NCBI RefSeq assembly: GCF_019343105.1
Contig: NZ_CP073764.1
Span: 1,364,001 to 1,428,000, forward strand
Reading direction: 5' to 3'
Length of the DNA stretch: 64,000 bases
From: Methylovirgula sp. HY1
Lineage (GTDB): Bacteria; Pseudomonadota; Alphaproteobacteria; Rhizobiales; Beijerinckiaceae
The notes under the pieces were generated by a model. It made no database searches, was not told the origin of the DNA, and saw nothing but the letters and a program-made list of their open reading frames with translations. This document shows positions 54,875 through 63,903 of this stretch, in pieces; within the stretch, counting starts at the first letter, position 1; each line of letters opens with the position of its first letter. The translations under genes were made by a program, and so were the position numbers.

Positions 54875-56661
54875 CACTCCCCTCCGGATGTCGCAGGCAT
54901 ATTGGCGGCGGTATAGCCGATTTTTGCCAACAGTGGAAAAGGCTCCGGCGGTAGTCCCGGCTGCGGCGCTATGTTGAACAAAGGCGCAGTCCGCACGATG
55001 ATTTTCCCGGTAATCACACCGGCGTTCCAAGCGGCGGTATGGTAGCCGTAGGTTTCCGGCAGACCTTGTGGCTCGTCGAGCAAGGTCAAATAGAGGTATT
55101 TTGGCTTGTCGGCGGGGACGACCGCCATGAATGTCGTAAACACTTTGTCCTTTGAATAGCGGCCGTGGATGATCTTGTCGGCGGTGCCGGTCTTGCCCCC
55201 GACGAAATAGCCTTTGATATTGGCCTTCTTGGCCGACCCGATCTCCGCATTGATGCGCATCAAATAGCATATTTCTTCCGACGTCAGAGGCTTGATGACC
55301 CGCGGCGCGAGCTTCATCGCATCCTCTCTGCTGCGCTTCAAGAAGGTTGGCTTGATCATAAAACCGCCATTGACGAGCGCACCGACTCCCATCAGCGCCT
55401 GCAACGGCGCCACATTGAGCCCCTGCCCAAAGGCGATGGTCATCGTGTTCAGTTCGCCCCAGTGCTTCGGGACGAGCGGCGCCGCCGATTCCGGCAGCTC
55501 GGTCCGCAGGCGGGTCAATTGACCCATTTTGCGTAGAAATGCCTGATGGCCATCGACGCCGACCATCAAAGCCATTTTCGCTGTGCCAATGTTGGAAGAA
55601 TGGACGAAAACTTCCGGCACCGTCAAAATTCTATGCGTCGCATGAAAGTCGTGAATGGTGAAATGGCCGTAGCGCAAGGATTGGCGCGCATCGAGGCGTG
55701 AATTAAGCGTCACCTTGCCGGCGTCAAGCGCCATGGCGATGGTAAGTGCCTTGAACGTCGAGCCCATTTCATAGACGCCGACTGTCATTCTATTGATGCG
55801 ATTGGGGTCGAGTGCCTCGGCCGGCTCGTTCGGATTGAAATCCGGAATCGACGCCATGGCGACCACTTCGCCGGTATCGACGTTGAGGATCGCCGCTGCC
55901 CCGGCTTTGGCTTTGAATTTCGCGATGCCTTTCACCAGTTCGTCGCGTAAGGCATAGGTTGCGCGGAGATCGAGCGAGGTGACGACCGGCTTCAAGTCAT
56001 CACGGGTCACTTTGAAACCGGCAATATTGAGTGCCGACAAGCCTTGCTCATCGATATATTTCTCGAGCCCGGAAATGCCGACGCCGTCGATATTCGCATA
56101 GCCGAGCACTTGCGCGGCGAGCGGGCCGTTTGGATAGACGCGCTTGTTTTCCTGCATGAAGCCGACGCCCGGCAGACCGAGATGGTAGATCTCCTGTCGT
56201 TGCTGGGGCGTGATGGCGCGCTTGATCCAGACGAATCCCCTGTGCCACCCGAGTTTCTCGCGCAATTCGCGAGGATCGAGATCGGTCAGCACGCTCGTCA
56301 ACTGATCCACGGCTTCGTCTCTATCGATGATCTGCCGCGGATCGGCAAAGACCGATGTGACTTTGATATCGGTGGCGAGAATTTCGCCATTGCGGTCGAG
56401 AATATCGGGTCGCGCCGCCGCGATCGTCTCCGATACGCCGCGATAGGAACCTTGCGGCGACGTCGGAAGCAGACCGAAATAGATGAGCTTGCCGGCAATC
56501 GCGCAATAGATCAGCATAAAGGCCCAAGCGATCAACCTCGCCCGCCGCGTGCTTTTGTCGAGCTTGGTCGAAAACAGCCGCTTGAAAAATTCCGACTTGC
56601 GTGCTGGCGGCGTGCCACCACCTGCACCGTCATCCGTCACGGCATCGATCTCGGCCTTCAT
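54874..56661 (-). CDS. ftsI: Septal peptidoglycan transpeptidase FtsI (PBP3)
   Basis: This 595-residue class B penicillin-binding protein crosslinks septal wall. A short cytoplasmic part is followed by the helix LIAWAFMLIYCAIAGKLIYF. The dimerisation domain includes RPDILDRNGEILATDIKVTS. The transpeptidase has Ser in EMGSTFKALTIAMALDAGKV, the SxN motif in FVHSSNIGTAKMALM and VGGKTGTADKI. All three motifs are intact. It is 49 bp after ftsL. Confidence 0.96.
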   Translation of the reverse strand: MKAEIDAVTDDGAGGGTPPARKSEFFKRLFSTKLDKSTRRARLIAWAFMLIYCAIAGKLIYFGLLPTSPQGSYRGVSETIAAARPDILDRNGEILATDIKVTSVFADPRQIIDRDEAVDQLTSVLTDLDPRELREKLGWHRGFVWIKRAITPQQRQEIYHLGLPGVGFMQENKRVYPNGPLAAQVLGYANIDGVGISGLEKYIDEQGLSALNIAGFKVTRDDLKPVVTSLDLRATYALRDELVKGIAKFKAKAGAAAILNVDTGEVVAMASIPDFNPNEPAEALDPNRINRMTVGVYEMGSTFKALTIAMALDAGKVTLNSRLDARQSLRYGHFTIHDFHATHRILTVPEVFVHSSNIGTAKMALMVGVDGHQAFLRKMGQLTRLRTELPESAAPLVPKHWGELNTMTIAFGQGLNVAPLQALMGVGALVNGGFMIKPTFLKRSREDAMKLAPRVIKPLTSEEICYLMRINAEIGSAKKANIKGYFVGGKTGTADKIIHGRYSKDKVFTTFMAVVPADKPKYLYLTLLDEPQGLPETYGYHTAAWNAGVITGKIIVRTAPLFNIAPQPGLPPEPFPLLAKIGYTAANMPATSGGE

Positions 56662-56710
56662 GGATTCCCCTCACCGCCCCGGCCCCACCCTCGCCTTCAC
56701 ACCCATCGCC

Positions 56711-57100
56711 TCATCGCGGCTTCGTCGGCGGCGTCGTCGGATCGGGTCCAGTGTCGCGCGGCGTATTGGTCGGCTGGGCTAGGCCGAGCGCTTCGAGCTT
56801 GCGGCCGATCTCATCATCTTTCGGACCCTTTTCGGGCAGTCCGTCAATGCCGACGATCTGCATCAGTGTCGGTTCCTGCATATCGAGGAACCTATCAGCA
56901 AGCGCCGCAATCCGCTCCGGCCGCGAAAGATGTGCGAAATCGGCCCGCAGCAGGCCGATCCTATTTTTTTCGAGTCCGATCTCATGTCCGAGATGAACGA
57001 TTTGCTCGGCATAGAAGATCGTTTGATATTTGATCGAATAGGCGTAGACGGCCGAGCCGATGAGCGCCAAGATCGCAAGGACGTTGAGAATACGGACCAT
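56711..57100 (-). CDS. ftsL: Cell division protein FtsL
   Basis: This 129-residue bitopic protein starts MVRILNVLAILALIGSAVYA (single membrane helix). SIKYQTIFYAEQIVHLGHEI and RIGLLRADFAHLSRPERIAA form a coiled-coil-like periplasmic part. The tail is Pro/Thr rich. Sequence conservation is low, and the call rests on size, topology and position between rsmH and ftsI. It should form a complex with FtsB and FtsQ at the septum. Confidence 0.85.
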   Translation of the reverse strand: MVRILNVLAILALIGSAVYAYSIKYQTIFYAEQIVHLGHEIGLEKNRIGLLRADFAHLSRPERIAALADRFLDMQEPTLMQIVGIDGLPEKGPKDDEIGRKLEALGLAQPTNTPRDTGPDPTTPPTKPR

Positions 57101-57101
57101 G

Positions 57102-58172
57102 CTAGCCGCCTCTCTGCTTCGGCGTCGCGCGTTTGGTGGACTTGATTTTTTCCGGCGGCAATTGCGCGAGAAGGGCCAACGCCGGCTCGGCCGCGCGCGC
57201 CGGTGCCGCAGTCCGCGTCGCAAAGCGCAATTTGGCCGAACGCGCGCGCGGATTGCGGCGCGTTTCGGTCTCGCTGGGAAGCACAGGTTGCTTGGCCGGC
57301 ACGATGAAAGTCGGGACGGGCCTTTCCGGCTCGCCCGGCAGAAGCCGCGACCGCGCCTCGCCATGGCCGGAACGGCTGGCGAAGAACTGTTTGACGATCC
57401 GGTCTTCGAGCGAATGAAACGTAACGACGGCCAGGCGTCCGCCTTCACCGAGCATGCGCTCGGCGGCGACGAGCGCCTTCACCAGCTCGCCCAATTCGTC
57501 ATTGACGGCGATGCGCAGCGCCTGAAAACTTCGGGTCGCGGGATGGATCGCGCTAGGCTTTGCCGGTGCCGCTGCGGCAATCGTTTCAGCCAGCCGCATA
57601 GTCGTGGTGAAGGGCGCACGCGCACGCTCCACCGCGATGGCCTTGGCGATGCGGCGGGACGCCCGCTCCTCGCCGAAATAATAGAGTATATCCGCCAGCC
57701 TTGCTTCATCCTCCCCATTGACCAGATCGGCAGCGCTCGGGCCTGCGCATTCCATGCGCATGTCGAGCGGACCATCGTATCGAAAGGAGAAGCCGCGGGT
57801 GGCATCGTCGATCTGCATAGAGGATACGCCAATGTCGAAGACGACGCCGTCGAAATGCGCAATGCCTTGCGCCTGCGCGATGGATTCAAGCGCCGAAAAG
57901 ACGCCCCGCACCAGTGTGAGCCGGCCCTGCGCCTCGATCACGAGATCCTGACCCGCAGCAATCGCGGTCGGATCGCGATCAATGGCAAGGACACGGGTTC
58001 CTTCGATGGACAGAATTGCCCGCGTGTAGCCGCCGGCGCCGAAGGTCGCATCGAGAAAGACTTCACCGCCTTTGGGATTAAGCGCAGCCAAGATTTCGTC
58101 GCGAAGCACGGGAAGGTGGCGGGCCGGTCCGCCGGCGGCGAGAGTTTGCTCTTCGCCGCGGCCCGCCGTCAT
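57102..58172 (-). CDS. rsmH: 16S rRNA (cytosine-1402-N4)-methyltransferase RsmH
   Basis: This 356-residue SAM-dependent enzyme starts at ATG 58172. [20 protein letters not shown] opens it. [20 protein letters not shown] is the SAM loop. [20 protein letters not shown] and [20 protein letters not shown] are RsmH signatures, and [20 protein letters not shown] follows. The C-terminal tail is basic and Ala-rich. The start overlaps the mraZ stop by 4 nt. Confidence 0.96.
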   Translation of the reverse strand: MTAGRGEEQTLAAGGPARHLPVLRDEILAALNPKGGEVFLDATFGAGGYTRAILSIEGTRVLAIDRDPTAIAAGQDLVIEAQGRLTLVRGVFSALESIAQAQGIAHFDGVVFDIGVSSMQIDDATRGFSFRYDGPLDMRMECAGPSAADLVNGEDEARLADILYYFGEERASRRIAKAIAVERARAPFTTTMRLAETIAAAAPAKPSAIHPATRSFQALRIAVNDELGELVKALVAAERMLGEGGRLAVVTFHSLEDRIVKQFFASRSGHGEARSRLLPGEPERPVPTFIVPAKQPVLPSETETRRNPRARSAKLRFATRTAAPARAAEPALALLAQLPPEKIKSTKRATPKQRGG

Positions 58173-58657
58173 TCCCGTGCTCCATGCGACCGCGGCCCGT
58201 CCGGCGCCGCGTAAAGGGAATTGAGCTGTTTGCGTATGTCGCGCACTCGATTTCTGGCCTCCTCGAAATGCGCTCGGAAACGGCTCGGTTCCCAAATCTG
58301 AAACTTGTCTCCCTGCCCGACGAAACTCACCTCCGAAACGATGCCCGCATAGGATTTGATCGTCTCGGTGAGGATTACCCGCCCTTCCGAGTCGATTTTC
58401 AGAATTTCGCTTGCACCAAACAACGCCGTCGAGAACGTCTCGCGCTCCTCCGAATAGGGCGCATGAAGCGCTAGGAGCTGATCGATTTCCCGCAATAACG
58501 CATGGCCACCACACTCGACCGTGGCCGCATCGAGAGACGGATGAACAAAGAGCCCCTCGAACCCGTCGCGCGCCAACACCGCCCGGAAACTGGCCGGGAT
58601 CGACACCCGGCCCTTCGCATCGAGCCGATTGGTGAATTGCGAGACGAACCGATCCAC
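58169..58657 (-). CDS. mraZ: Transcriptional regulator MraZ
   Basis: This 162-residue protein has two AbrB-like halves: [20 protein letters not shown] in the first and [20 protein letters not shown] in the second. It represses the dcw operon that it starts by binding TGGGN repeats. I chose GTG 58657 ([13 protein letters not shown]), the family's usual first residue, over GTG 58678, because GGGGGG lies at a good distance. The candidate operators lie about 125-150 bp upstream at 58783-58807. Confidence 0.93.
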   Translation of the reverse strand: MDRFVSQFTNRLDAKGRVSIPASFRAVLARDGFEGLFVHPSLDAATVECGGHALLREIDQLLALHAPYSEERETFSTALFGASEILKIDSEGRVILTETIKSYAGIVSEVSFVGQGDKFQIWEPSRFRAHFEEARNRVRDIRKQLNSLYAAPDGPRSHGARE

Positions 58658-58782
58658 GCTTTCGCCCCCCGACTCCACGCTCCTCTACCTGCCGCCGCAC
58701 GCGGGCAGCGCCGCGCCAACTGCCGCCGGCATGACAAGCCGCAGAGATGAGAAGCGACCCTTTATTAGCTGCCGGGAGATTA

Positions 58783-58812
58783 TGGGATAGCATGGGATAT
58801 TATGGGGGTCAA
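58783..58812 (-). promoter_or_regulatory. Likely mraZ promoter with three TGGGN boxes
   Basis: On the plus strand TGGGA (58783), TGGGA (58793) and TGGGG (58803) are spaced exactly 10 bp apart, which matches the TGGGN-N5 direct-repeat pattern reported for MraZ in other bacteria. On the minus strand a TTGACC (58812-58807) resembles a -35 box. A -10 hexamer about 17 bp on would be TATCCC, which is weak. The boxes overlap this promoter, which fits repression. Confidence 0.6.
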
Positions 58813-58993
58813 CGTCACTCACGCCTTTGGAGCGTGGGACGGATTGAGCGCGAATCAATCCAGATTTGAAATCTTTATGGTTAACGGCACGTTGCAGGGG
58901 CGGAACGCCAGTTGCAGATGAAGGCGCACCCGCGACATTGCGCGGGAGGAAAGCCGATCGAAAAAGGCGCCGACCGAAACAGGATGGTTGAGA

Positions 58994-61117
58994 ATGCTTT
59001 ATAGGGAAATCGGCGGGTTGCGCATCGCGGAAGCGCTCTACGACTTCGTGCTCTACGAGGCCTTATCCGGCACCGGCATCGGCGCAAACCTGTTCTGGAC
59101 CGGGCTCGAACGGCTCATCGACGATTTCGGGCCGCGCATCCGCGAACATCTCCTCTTCCGCGACCGCCTCCAAAGCGACATCGACGCCTATCACTTGGCC
59201 CGCCGGCAGCAGCCTTTCGATGCACAAGATTACGCGGCCCATCTTCGCGCCATCGGATATTGCGTCGAAGCGCCGCCCGAATGCGTCATCCGCACGCGCA
59301 ATATCGACGAAGCTCTGGCAAACCAAGCCGGCCCACGCTTCATCGTCCCGGCTTCGAATGCCCGCTATCTCCTCAATGCCGTCAACGCCCGCTGGGGCAG
59401 CCTCTATGACGCGCTCTATGGCACGGATGCCATTTCCGAAGAGGGCGGCGCCGAACGCGGCCAATCCTACAACAAGGTGCGCGGCGCCCGCGTGATCGCC
59501 CGCGGCCGCGATATGCTCCATCGGGCGGTGCCGCTCGAAGCCGGGAGCCATAAATCGGCCATTGGCTATTGCGTCGAAGCGCAGATGCTGCGCATCACGC
59601 TTGAAGGCGGCGAAAAGGTCGGACTGCAACGCCCTGAGCAATTCATCGGCTATCAGGGGCGCCCGGCGCAGCCAACCGGCGTGCTGCTGCGCGCCAACGG
59701 CCGCCATATCGAAATCAAGCTCGATCGCAATCATGCGGTCGGGCGTGAGGATCGCGCCGGCATCGCCGATATCATTCTCGAATCGGCCTTAATCACGGTC
59801 GTCGATCTCGAAGACGGCGTCGTCGCCGTCGATGCGCAAGATAAAGTCGGCCTCTACCGCAATTGGCTCGAACTCATGAAGGGGACATTGCGGGCGCAAT
59901 TCAAGAAGAACGGACGCGTCACCGACCGTCTGATCGCCTTGGATCGCCGCTACATTGCCGCGACCGGCGCGCCCCTGACTTTGCCGGGCCGCGGCCTCAT
60001 GCTGGTTCGCATTTCCGGGCATCACGTCCTCACCGATGCGGTATTGGACGCAAAAGGTGAGGCTATATCCGAAGCCCTTCTCGATGCTGTGATGACCGCG
60101 CTGATTGCCATTCACGATCTCAAGCGCGCGAAGCCCCCACGCAACAGCCTCACGGGCGCGATCAATATCATAGTGCCCAAGCTCCACGGTCCGGCGGAAG
60201 TCGCCCTCGCCAACGCGCTATTCCTGCGCATCGAAGACCTGCTTCGCCTGCCGAAGCACAGCCTGAAAATGGCGATCACGGACGAAGAGCGCCGCACGAA
60301 TTTCAATCGCGCCGCCTGCATACAAGCAGCAGCCGATCGGATTATTTACGTTGACACGGACCTCCGCGATCGCATCGGCGATGAGATTCACACGTCTATG
60401 GAAGCCGGACCCATGGTCCGCGGGAACGAGATCGCCGAAATGCTCGCCCAAAGAAGCGCGCCGCCCCTGGCCGGCTCGAATATGACTTGGGTCGCCTCGC
60501 CCACGGCGGCAACGCTGCAGGTGCTGCAGGATCACCTTGGCGATGTCGCCGCGCCGGCCAAGGGATCAGACGCGAGCGCGGCTGCGGACCGCTTCGCGAT
60601 TGCTGTGAGCGAGGCCAGCTTCGCACCCGAAGAGATTACGCAAGAGCTCGATCATCATTGCCACAACATCCTCGCCTATGTCGTGCGTTGGATCGATCAA
60701 GGCATCGGCTGCTCTCACATGCTGGACATTCATGGCATCGGTCGCATGGAAGATCGCGCCATTTTGCGGCTTGCGAGCCAGCATATTGCCAATTGGCTTC
60801 ATCATGAGACCGTGACCGAGGCGCAAGTCAAGGAAACGCTCGAGCGCATGGCCATTCTGGTCGACCAACAAAACCAGGGCGACCCCGATTACCGGCCGAT
60901 GGCGCCTGGTTTCGATGGACAGGCCTTTCACGCCGCTGTCGATCTCGTCTTCAAAGGCCGCATGCAACCAAACGGCTATACCGAACAAAGCCTCTATGCC
61001 CGCCGGCGCGAGGTGAAAGCCGGGCAAGCCCCGAATGTCTCGAACCGCTATGAAGCTCTCAAAGGAGCGACGCGCGGCCTCGAAAGCGGCGAGGCGCTTC
61101 TCGGAACGGCGGATTAG
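58994..61117 (+). CDS. glcB: Malate synthase G, with a motif-bearing deletion
   Basis: This 707-residue enzyme condenses glyoxylate and acetyl-CoA to malate. The barrel part has NARYLLNAVNARWGSLYDAL, YGTDAISEEGGAERGQSYNK, TLPGRGLMLVRISGHH (catalytic Arg), ITDEERRTNFNRAACIQAAA and RDRIGDEIHTSMEAGPMVR (metal Asp). GIGCSHMLDIHGIGRMEDRA keeps the catalytic Asp. A region of about 36 residues, normally including AQIGKGMWAMPD, is missing after GPMVR; the sequence goes straight to GNEIAEMLAQRSAPPLAG. The AWVPSP motif reads TWVASP. Function may be kept or altered. Confidence 0.9.
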   Translation: MLYREIGGLRIAEALYDFVLYEALSGTGIGANLFWTGLERLIDDFGPRIREHLLFRDRLQSDIDAYHLARRQQPFDAQDYAAHLRAIGYCVEAPPECVIRTRNIDEALANQAGPRFIVPASNARYLLNAVNARWGSLYDALYGTDAISEEGGAERGQSYNKVRGARVIARGRDMLHRAVPLEAGSHKSAIGYCVEAQMLRITLEGGEKVGLQRPEQFIGYQGRPAQPTGVLLRANGRHIEIKLDRNHAVGREDRAGIADIILESALITVVDLEDGVVAVDAQDKVGLYRNWLELMKGTLRAQFKKNGRVTDRLIALDRRYIAATGAPLTLPGRGLMLVRISGHHVLTDAVLDAKGEAISEALLDAVMTALIAIHDLKRAKPPRNSLTGAINIIVPKLHGPAEVALANALFLRIEDLLRLPKHSLKMAITDEERRTNFNRAACIQAAADRIIYVDTDLRDRIGDEIHTSMEAGPMVRGNEIAEMLAQRSAPPLAGSNMTWVASPTAATLQVLQDHLGDVAAPAKGSDASAAADRFAIAVSEASFAPEEITQELDHHCHNILAYVVRWIDQGIGCSHMLDIHGIGRMEDRAILRLASQHIANWLHHETVTEAQVKETLERMAILVDQQNQGDPDYRPMAPGFDGQAFHAAVDLVFKGRMQPNGYTEQSLYARRREVKAGQAPNVSNRYEALKGATRGLESGEALLGTAD

Positions 61118-61157
61118 TCTATAAGATCTGCAATCGATTCACGTGCAAGGCCGACAC

Positions 61158-62528
61158 ATGAACCCTTATCCCCCCAAGCACAGGCTGCCGGTCTTCACTC
61201 TGGTATCGGCGCTCGCCTTCATTGGCCCCGCGCATGCCGCCAGTCCGAGCTTTGATTGCGCCAAAGCCGCCACGCCGATCGAAAAGCTGATCTGCAAGGA
61301 ACCGCAGCTCGCCGATCTCGACGCGCGGCTGGAGACGACGATCAGAGACAAGCTGGCGCAAGATCCGGCAGCGCGCGCCACGCTTCTTGCTGACGAGCGA
61401 CACTGGCTGCAGAGCCGCGATCATGCCTGTTCGGTCCAGGCTGCCGCGGCCCAAACCCAGCCCGCCATCGCCTGTTTGACCGCAGCCTATCAAAGCCGGA
61501 TCGCGGTCCTCAACACGCCGCCGACCGCCAATCTCTGCGAAAAAATCGTTGCAAGCTATAAAGCACTCCTCTCAGGCGATCCCGAAGCGCCGTTTCACAA
61601 AGGCGTCTATGGCCAGAGCCCGTTGACGACGCTGGCCGGCAATGCCGCAAACGGCGTCAGCCTCGCGCCGCATGACGCGGTACTTGGTCAAGACCCGCAA
61701 CTTGGGCTTGAGGCCTGGGCGGCCCAGCAGAAACCGCCGATCGTCCTGACTGCGGCGATCCAAAGCAAGCTCGCCTCCCATAATATTATCGACCGCCTTT
61801 CAGGAACGAACATCTATGCCGCGAGTACCATAGACGGGACGGCGGATTGCTACGATAGCGTCGCTTTCGAGGTGAAGGGCGCAAGCGCCGAATTGACGCA
61901 AGGTCCCGGCAATTGGAACGATGAAAACGGCGCCGGCTGCGGCGTCACCCGCAGTTTCGGCAAGGTCGACGCAACGCCCGCCGCTTTTCAAGAGAGCTAT
62001 GATTATACGCCGGCGCTCACATCGAGCCTATCGGTGAGCGGCTGGAGCGGCGATCGGTTTGGTCCCGTCTGCACCATCGACTTTCACTTCGCGCCGCGCT
62101 TCGCCGCGCAAGGCACCTTCAACGCCTGGGACCAAAGCTGCAAGGCGCGCGATTGCGCTGCTTTGCGCCAAGCCGCGCTCGGCCTCGTCGAGACGATCCA
62201 GGCCGATCCGCGCGGCGCGGAACAAAATCTCGATGCGAAACTGACTCCTGCGCAGCGCAGCGCCTTCCAAACAATGAAAGCCGCGGCGCATATCAAAACA
62301 TCGCAAAAAATCCCTGCCGACCCGGCGCAGCTCACGGACAAAAGCCCGCTCCTCTTGCCCCTCGTCGTCGGCGATCATCTCTATCTCGCGCGTGCCGGCC
62401 ATTTCACCATCGGCTGGCGCGGCTTTTCCGATTGGAGCGTCAAGATCGACCAGCGCGGCCGCCGCCAGATCGCGGCCTTTGCCATCGGCATGACGAAGGG
62501 CAAGCTCGTGAAGGCGGATGTGAAATAG
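61158..62528 (+). CDS. Secreted protein with LprI/DUF1311-type domain
   Basis: This 456-residue protein starts at ATG 61158 with AAGG in front. A signal peptide (LPVFTLVSALAFIGPAHAAS) is followed by SFDCAKAATPIEKLICKEPQ and RHWLQSRDHACSVQAA, the Cys-containing DUF1311 pattern shared with lysozyme-inhibitor LprI. The remaining 330 residues contain several Cys (NGAGCGVTRSFGKVD, FGPVCTIDFHF, KARDCAALRQAALGL) and have no family I recognise. It is probably periplasmic. A hairpin of GCGGCCGC arms (62530-62555) lies at its 3' end. Confidence 0.75.
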   Translation: MNPYPPKHRLPVFTLVSALAFIGPAHAASPSFDCAKAATPIEKLICKEPQLADLDARLETTIRDKLAQDPAARATLLADERHWLQSRDHACSVQAAAAQTQPAIACLTAAYQSRIAVLNTPPTANLCEKIVASYKALLSGDPEAPFHKGVYGQSPLTTLAGNAANGVSLAPHDAVLGQDPQLGLEAWAAQQKPPIVLTAAIQSKLASHNIIDRLSGTNIYAASTIDGTADCYDSVAFEVKGASAELTQGPGNWNDENGAGCGVTRSFGKVDATPAAFQESYDYTPALTSSLSVSGWSGDRFGPVCTIDFHFAPRFAAQGTFNAWDQSCKARDCAALRQAALGLVETIQADPRGAEQNLDAKLTPAQRSAFQTMKAAAHIKTSQKIPADPAQLTDKSPLLLPLVVGDHLYLARAGHFTIGWRGFSDWSVKIDQRGRRQIAAFAIGMTKGKLVKADVK

Positions 62529-62529
62529 G

Positions 62530-62555
62530 GCGGCCGCTCAGCGCGAGGCGGCCGC
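62530..62555. terminator. Candidate hairpin between convergent genes
   Basis: GCGGCCGC at 62530-62537 pairs with GCGGCCGC at 62548-62555 over a 10-nt loop. No U-run follows on either side, and the second arm lies inside the glcF coding end. It may help stop converging transcription, but this is weak evidence. Confidence 0.35.
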
Positions 62556-63878
62556 GATCGCTTCCGGCTTCGGGCCGCCCATCGCCCAATCGATCAGTTC
62601 GACCGTATGCACGACCGGCAGCTTGGTGCCGCTCGCAATCTGCATCATGCAGCCGATATTGCCGCAAGCGACGACATCGGGCTTCAACCGTTCGATATTG
62701 GTGACTTTGCGGCTCCGCAGCCTTCGCGCAAAGAACGGCTGCAAGAGATTGTATGTGCCGGCCGAGCCGCAGCAAATATGCCCCTCCGGCACGTCGCGCA
62801 GGACAAAGCCCGCCTTTTGCAGCAGGCGCTTCGGCAGATCGGTGATCTTCTGCCCATGCTGCAGCGAGCAGGCCGAGTGATAGGCGACTGTCAGCTCCTT
62901 GGGCGCCGCCGCCGGCAGATCGAGCGTCGTGAGATATTCGGTGATGTCTTTCGCGAGACTCGAAACGCGCGCGGCCTTTTCGGCATAGACATCGTCCTCG
63001 CGCAAGAGGAAGCCGTAATCCTTGATCGTCGTGCCGCAGCCGGATGCGGTGATGAGGACGGCATCGAGGCCTTGGCCGTCCATCTCCGCGGTCCAGACAT
63101 CGACATTTTTCCGCGCGAAAGCGAGCGCCTCCGCATCGCGGCCCATATGCAAAACGATGGCGCCGCAGCAGCCCTCCTCTTTCGGCAAGACGACTTCGAT
63201 GCCTAAGCGCGTCAAAAGCCGGATCGCGGCGGCATTGATGGCGGAATTCAAAACCGGCTGCGCGCAGCCGGCCAAGAGCGCGACACGGCCACGGCGCGGA
63301 CCCTGCGCCGGATAGGTCTCTTGCGTGACACTCTCCCGCGCAGTGGCAACCCGCGCGGGTGCCAAGGCGAGCATGGCGGCAAGCCGGTCGAAGAAAGACG
63401 GCAGCGGCGCGCAATCTCTTTGCGGCAGAAGCGCAACCAATCGGGCCGTGAGCGGCCGCAGGAATGCTGCCCCGTTGACCGCCAGCCGAAACCGCCCCGG
63501 ATAAGGCAAAACTTTGGCGAGCAGCGTGCGCATCGCCCGATCGGCGAAAGGACGCCGATAGGTCTTCTCGACATAGCTGCGCGCATGATCGACGAGATGC
63601 ATGTAATGCACGCCCGAAGGACAGGTCGTCATGCAAGACAGGCAGGACAGGCAGCGGTCGATATGTTTGACCACTTCCGCCGGCGCCGGACGATTGGTCT
63701 CCAGCATATCCTTGATGAGATAGATTCTTCCGCGCGGAGAATCGAGTTCATCGCCTTCGAGGAGATAGGTCGGGCAGGTCGCGGTGCAGAAGCCGCAATG
63801 GACGCAGCTCCGCAGGATTTTTTCCGAACTCGCCATATGGCTGTCGGCAAGCAGCTCGTCGGCGAAGGATGTCTGCAT
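62538..63878 (-). CDS. glcF: Glycolate oxidase iron-sulfur subunit GlcF
   Basis: This 446-residue protein carries electrons from glycolate oxidation. Two iron-sulfur motifs are present (CVHCGFCTATCPTYLLEGDE and CLSCLSCMTTCPSGVHYMHL). Two CCG-type motifs follow (EEGCCGAIVLHMGRDAEALA and GHICCGSAGTYNLLQPFFAR). It lies downstream of glcE, whose end is 25 bp away. Together with malate synthase this supports conversion of glycolate to malate. Confidence 0.95.
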   Translation of the reverse strand: MQTSFADELLADSHMASSEKILRSCVHCGFCTATCPTYLLEGDELDSPRGRIYLIKDMLETNRPAPAEVVKHIDRCLSCLSCMTTCPSGVHYMHLVDHARSYVEKTYRRPFADRAMRTLLAKVLPYPGRFRLAVNGAAFLRPLTARLVALLPQRDCAPLPSFFDRLAAMLALAPARVATARESVTQETYPAQGPRRGRVALLAGCAQPVLNSAINAAAIRLLTRLGIEVVLPKEEGCCGAIVLHMGRDAEALAFARKNVDVWTAEMDGQGLDAVLITASGCGTTIKDYGFLLREDDVYAEKAARVSSLAKDITEYLTTLDLPAAAPKELTVAYHSACSLQHGQKITDLPKRLLQKAGFVLRDVPEGHICCGSAGTYNLLQPFFARRLRSRKVTNIERLKPDVVACGNIGCMMQIASGTKLPVVHTVELIDWAMGGPKPEAIAAASR

Positions 63879-63903
63879 CTCTCACAATTTCCAAGCGATG
63901 ATT

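Noticed and set aside
53360-54916. A 518-codon plus-strand frame across murE
   Set aside because: It is antisense to murE, and composition alone explains it.
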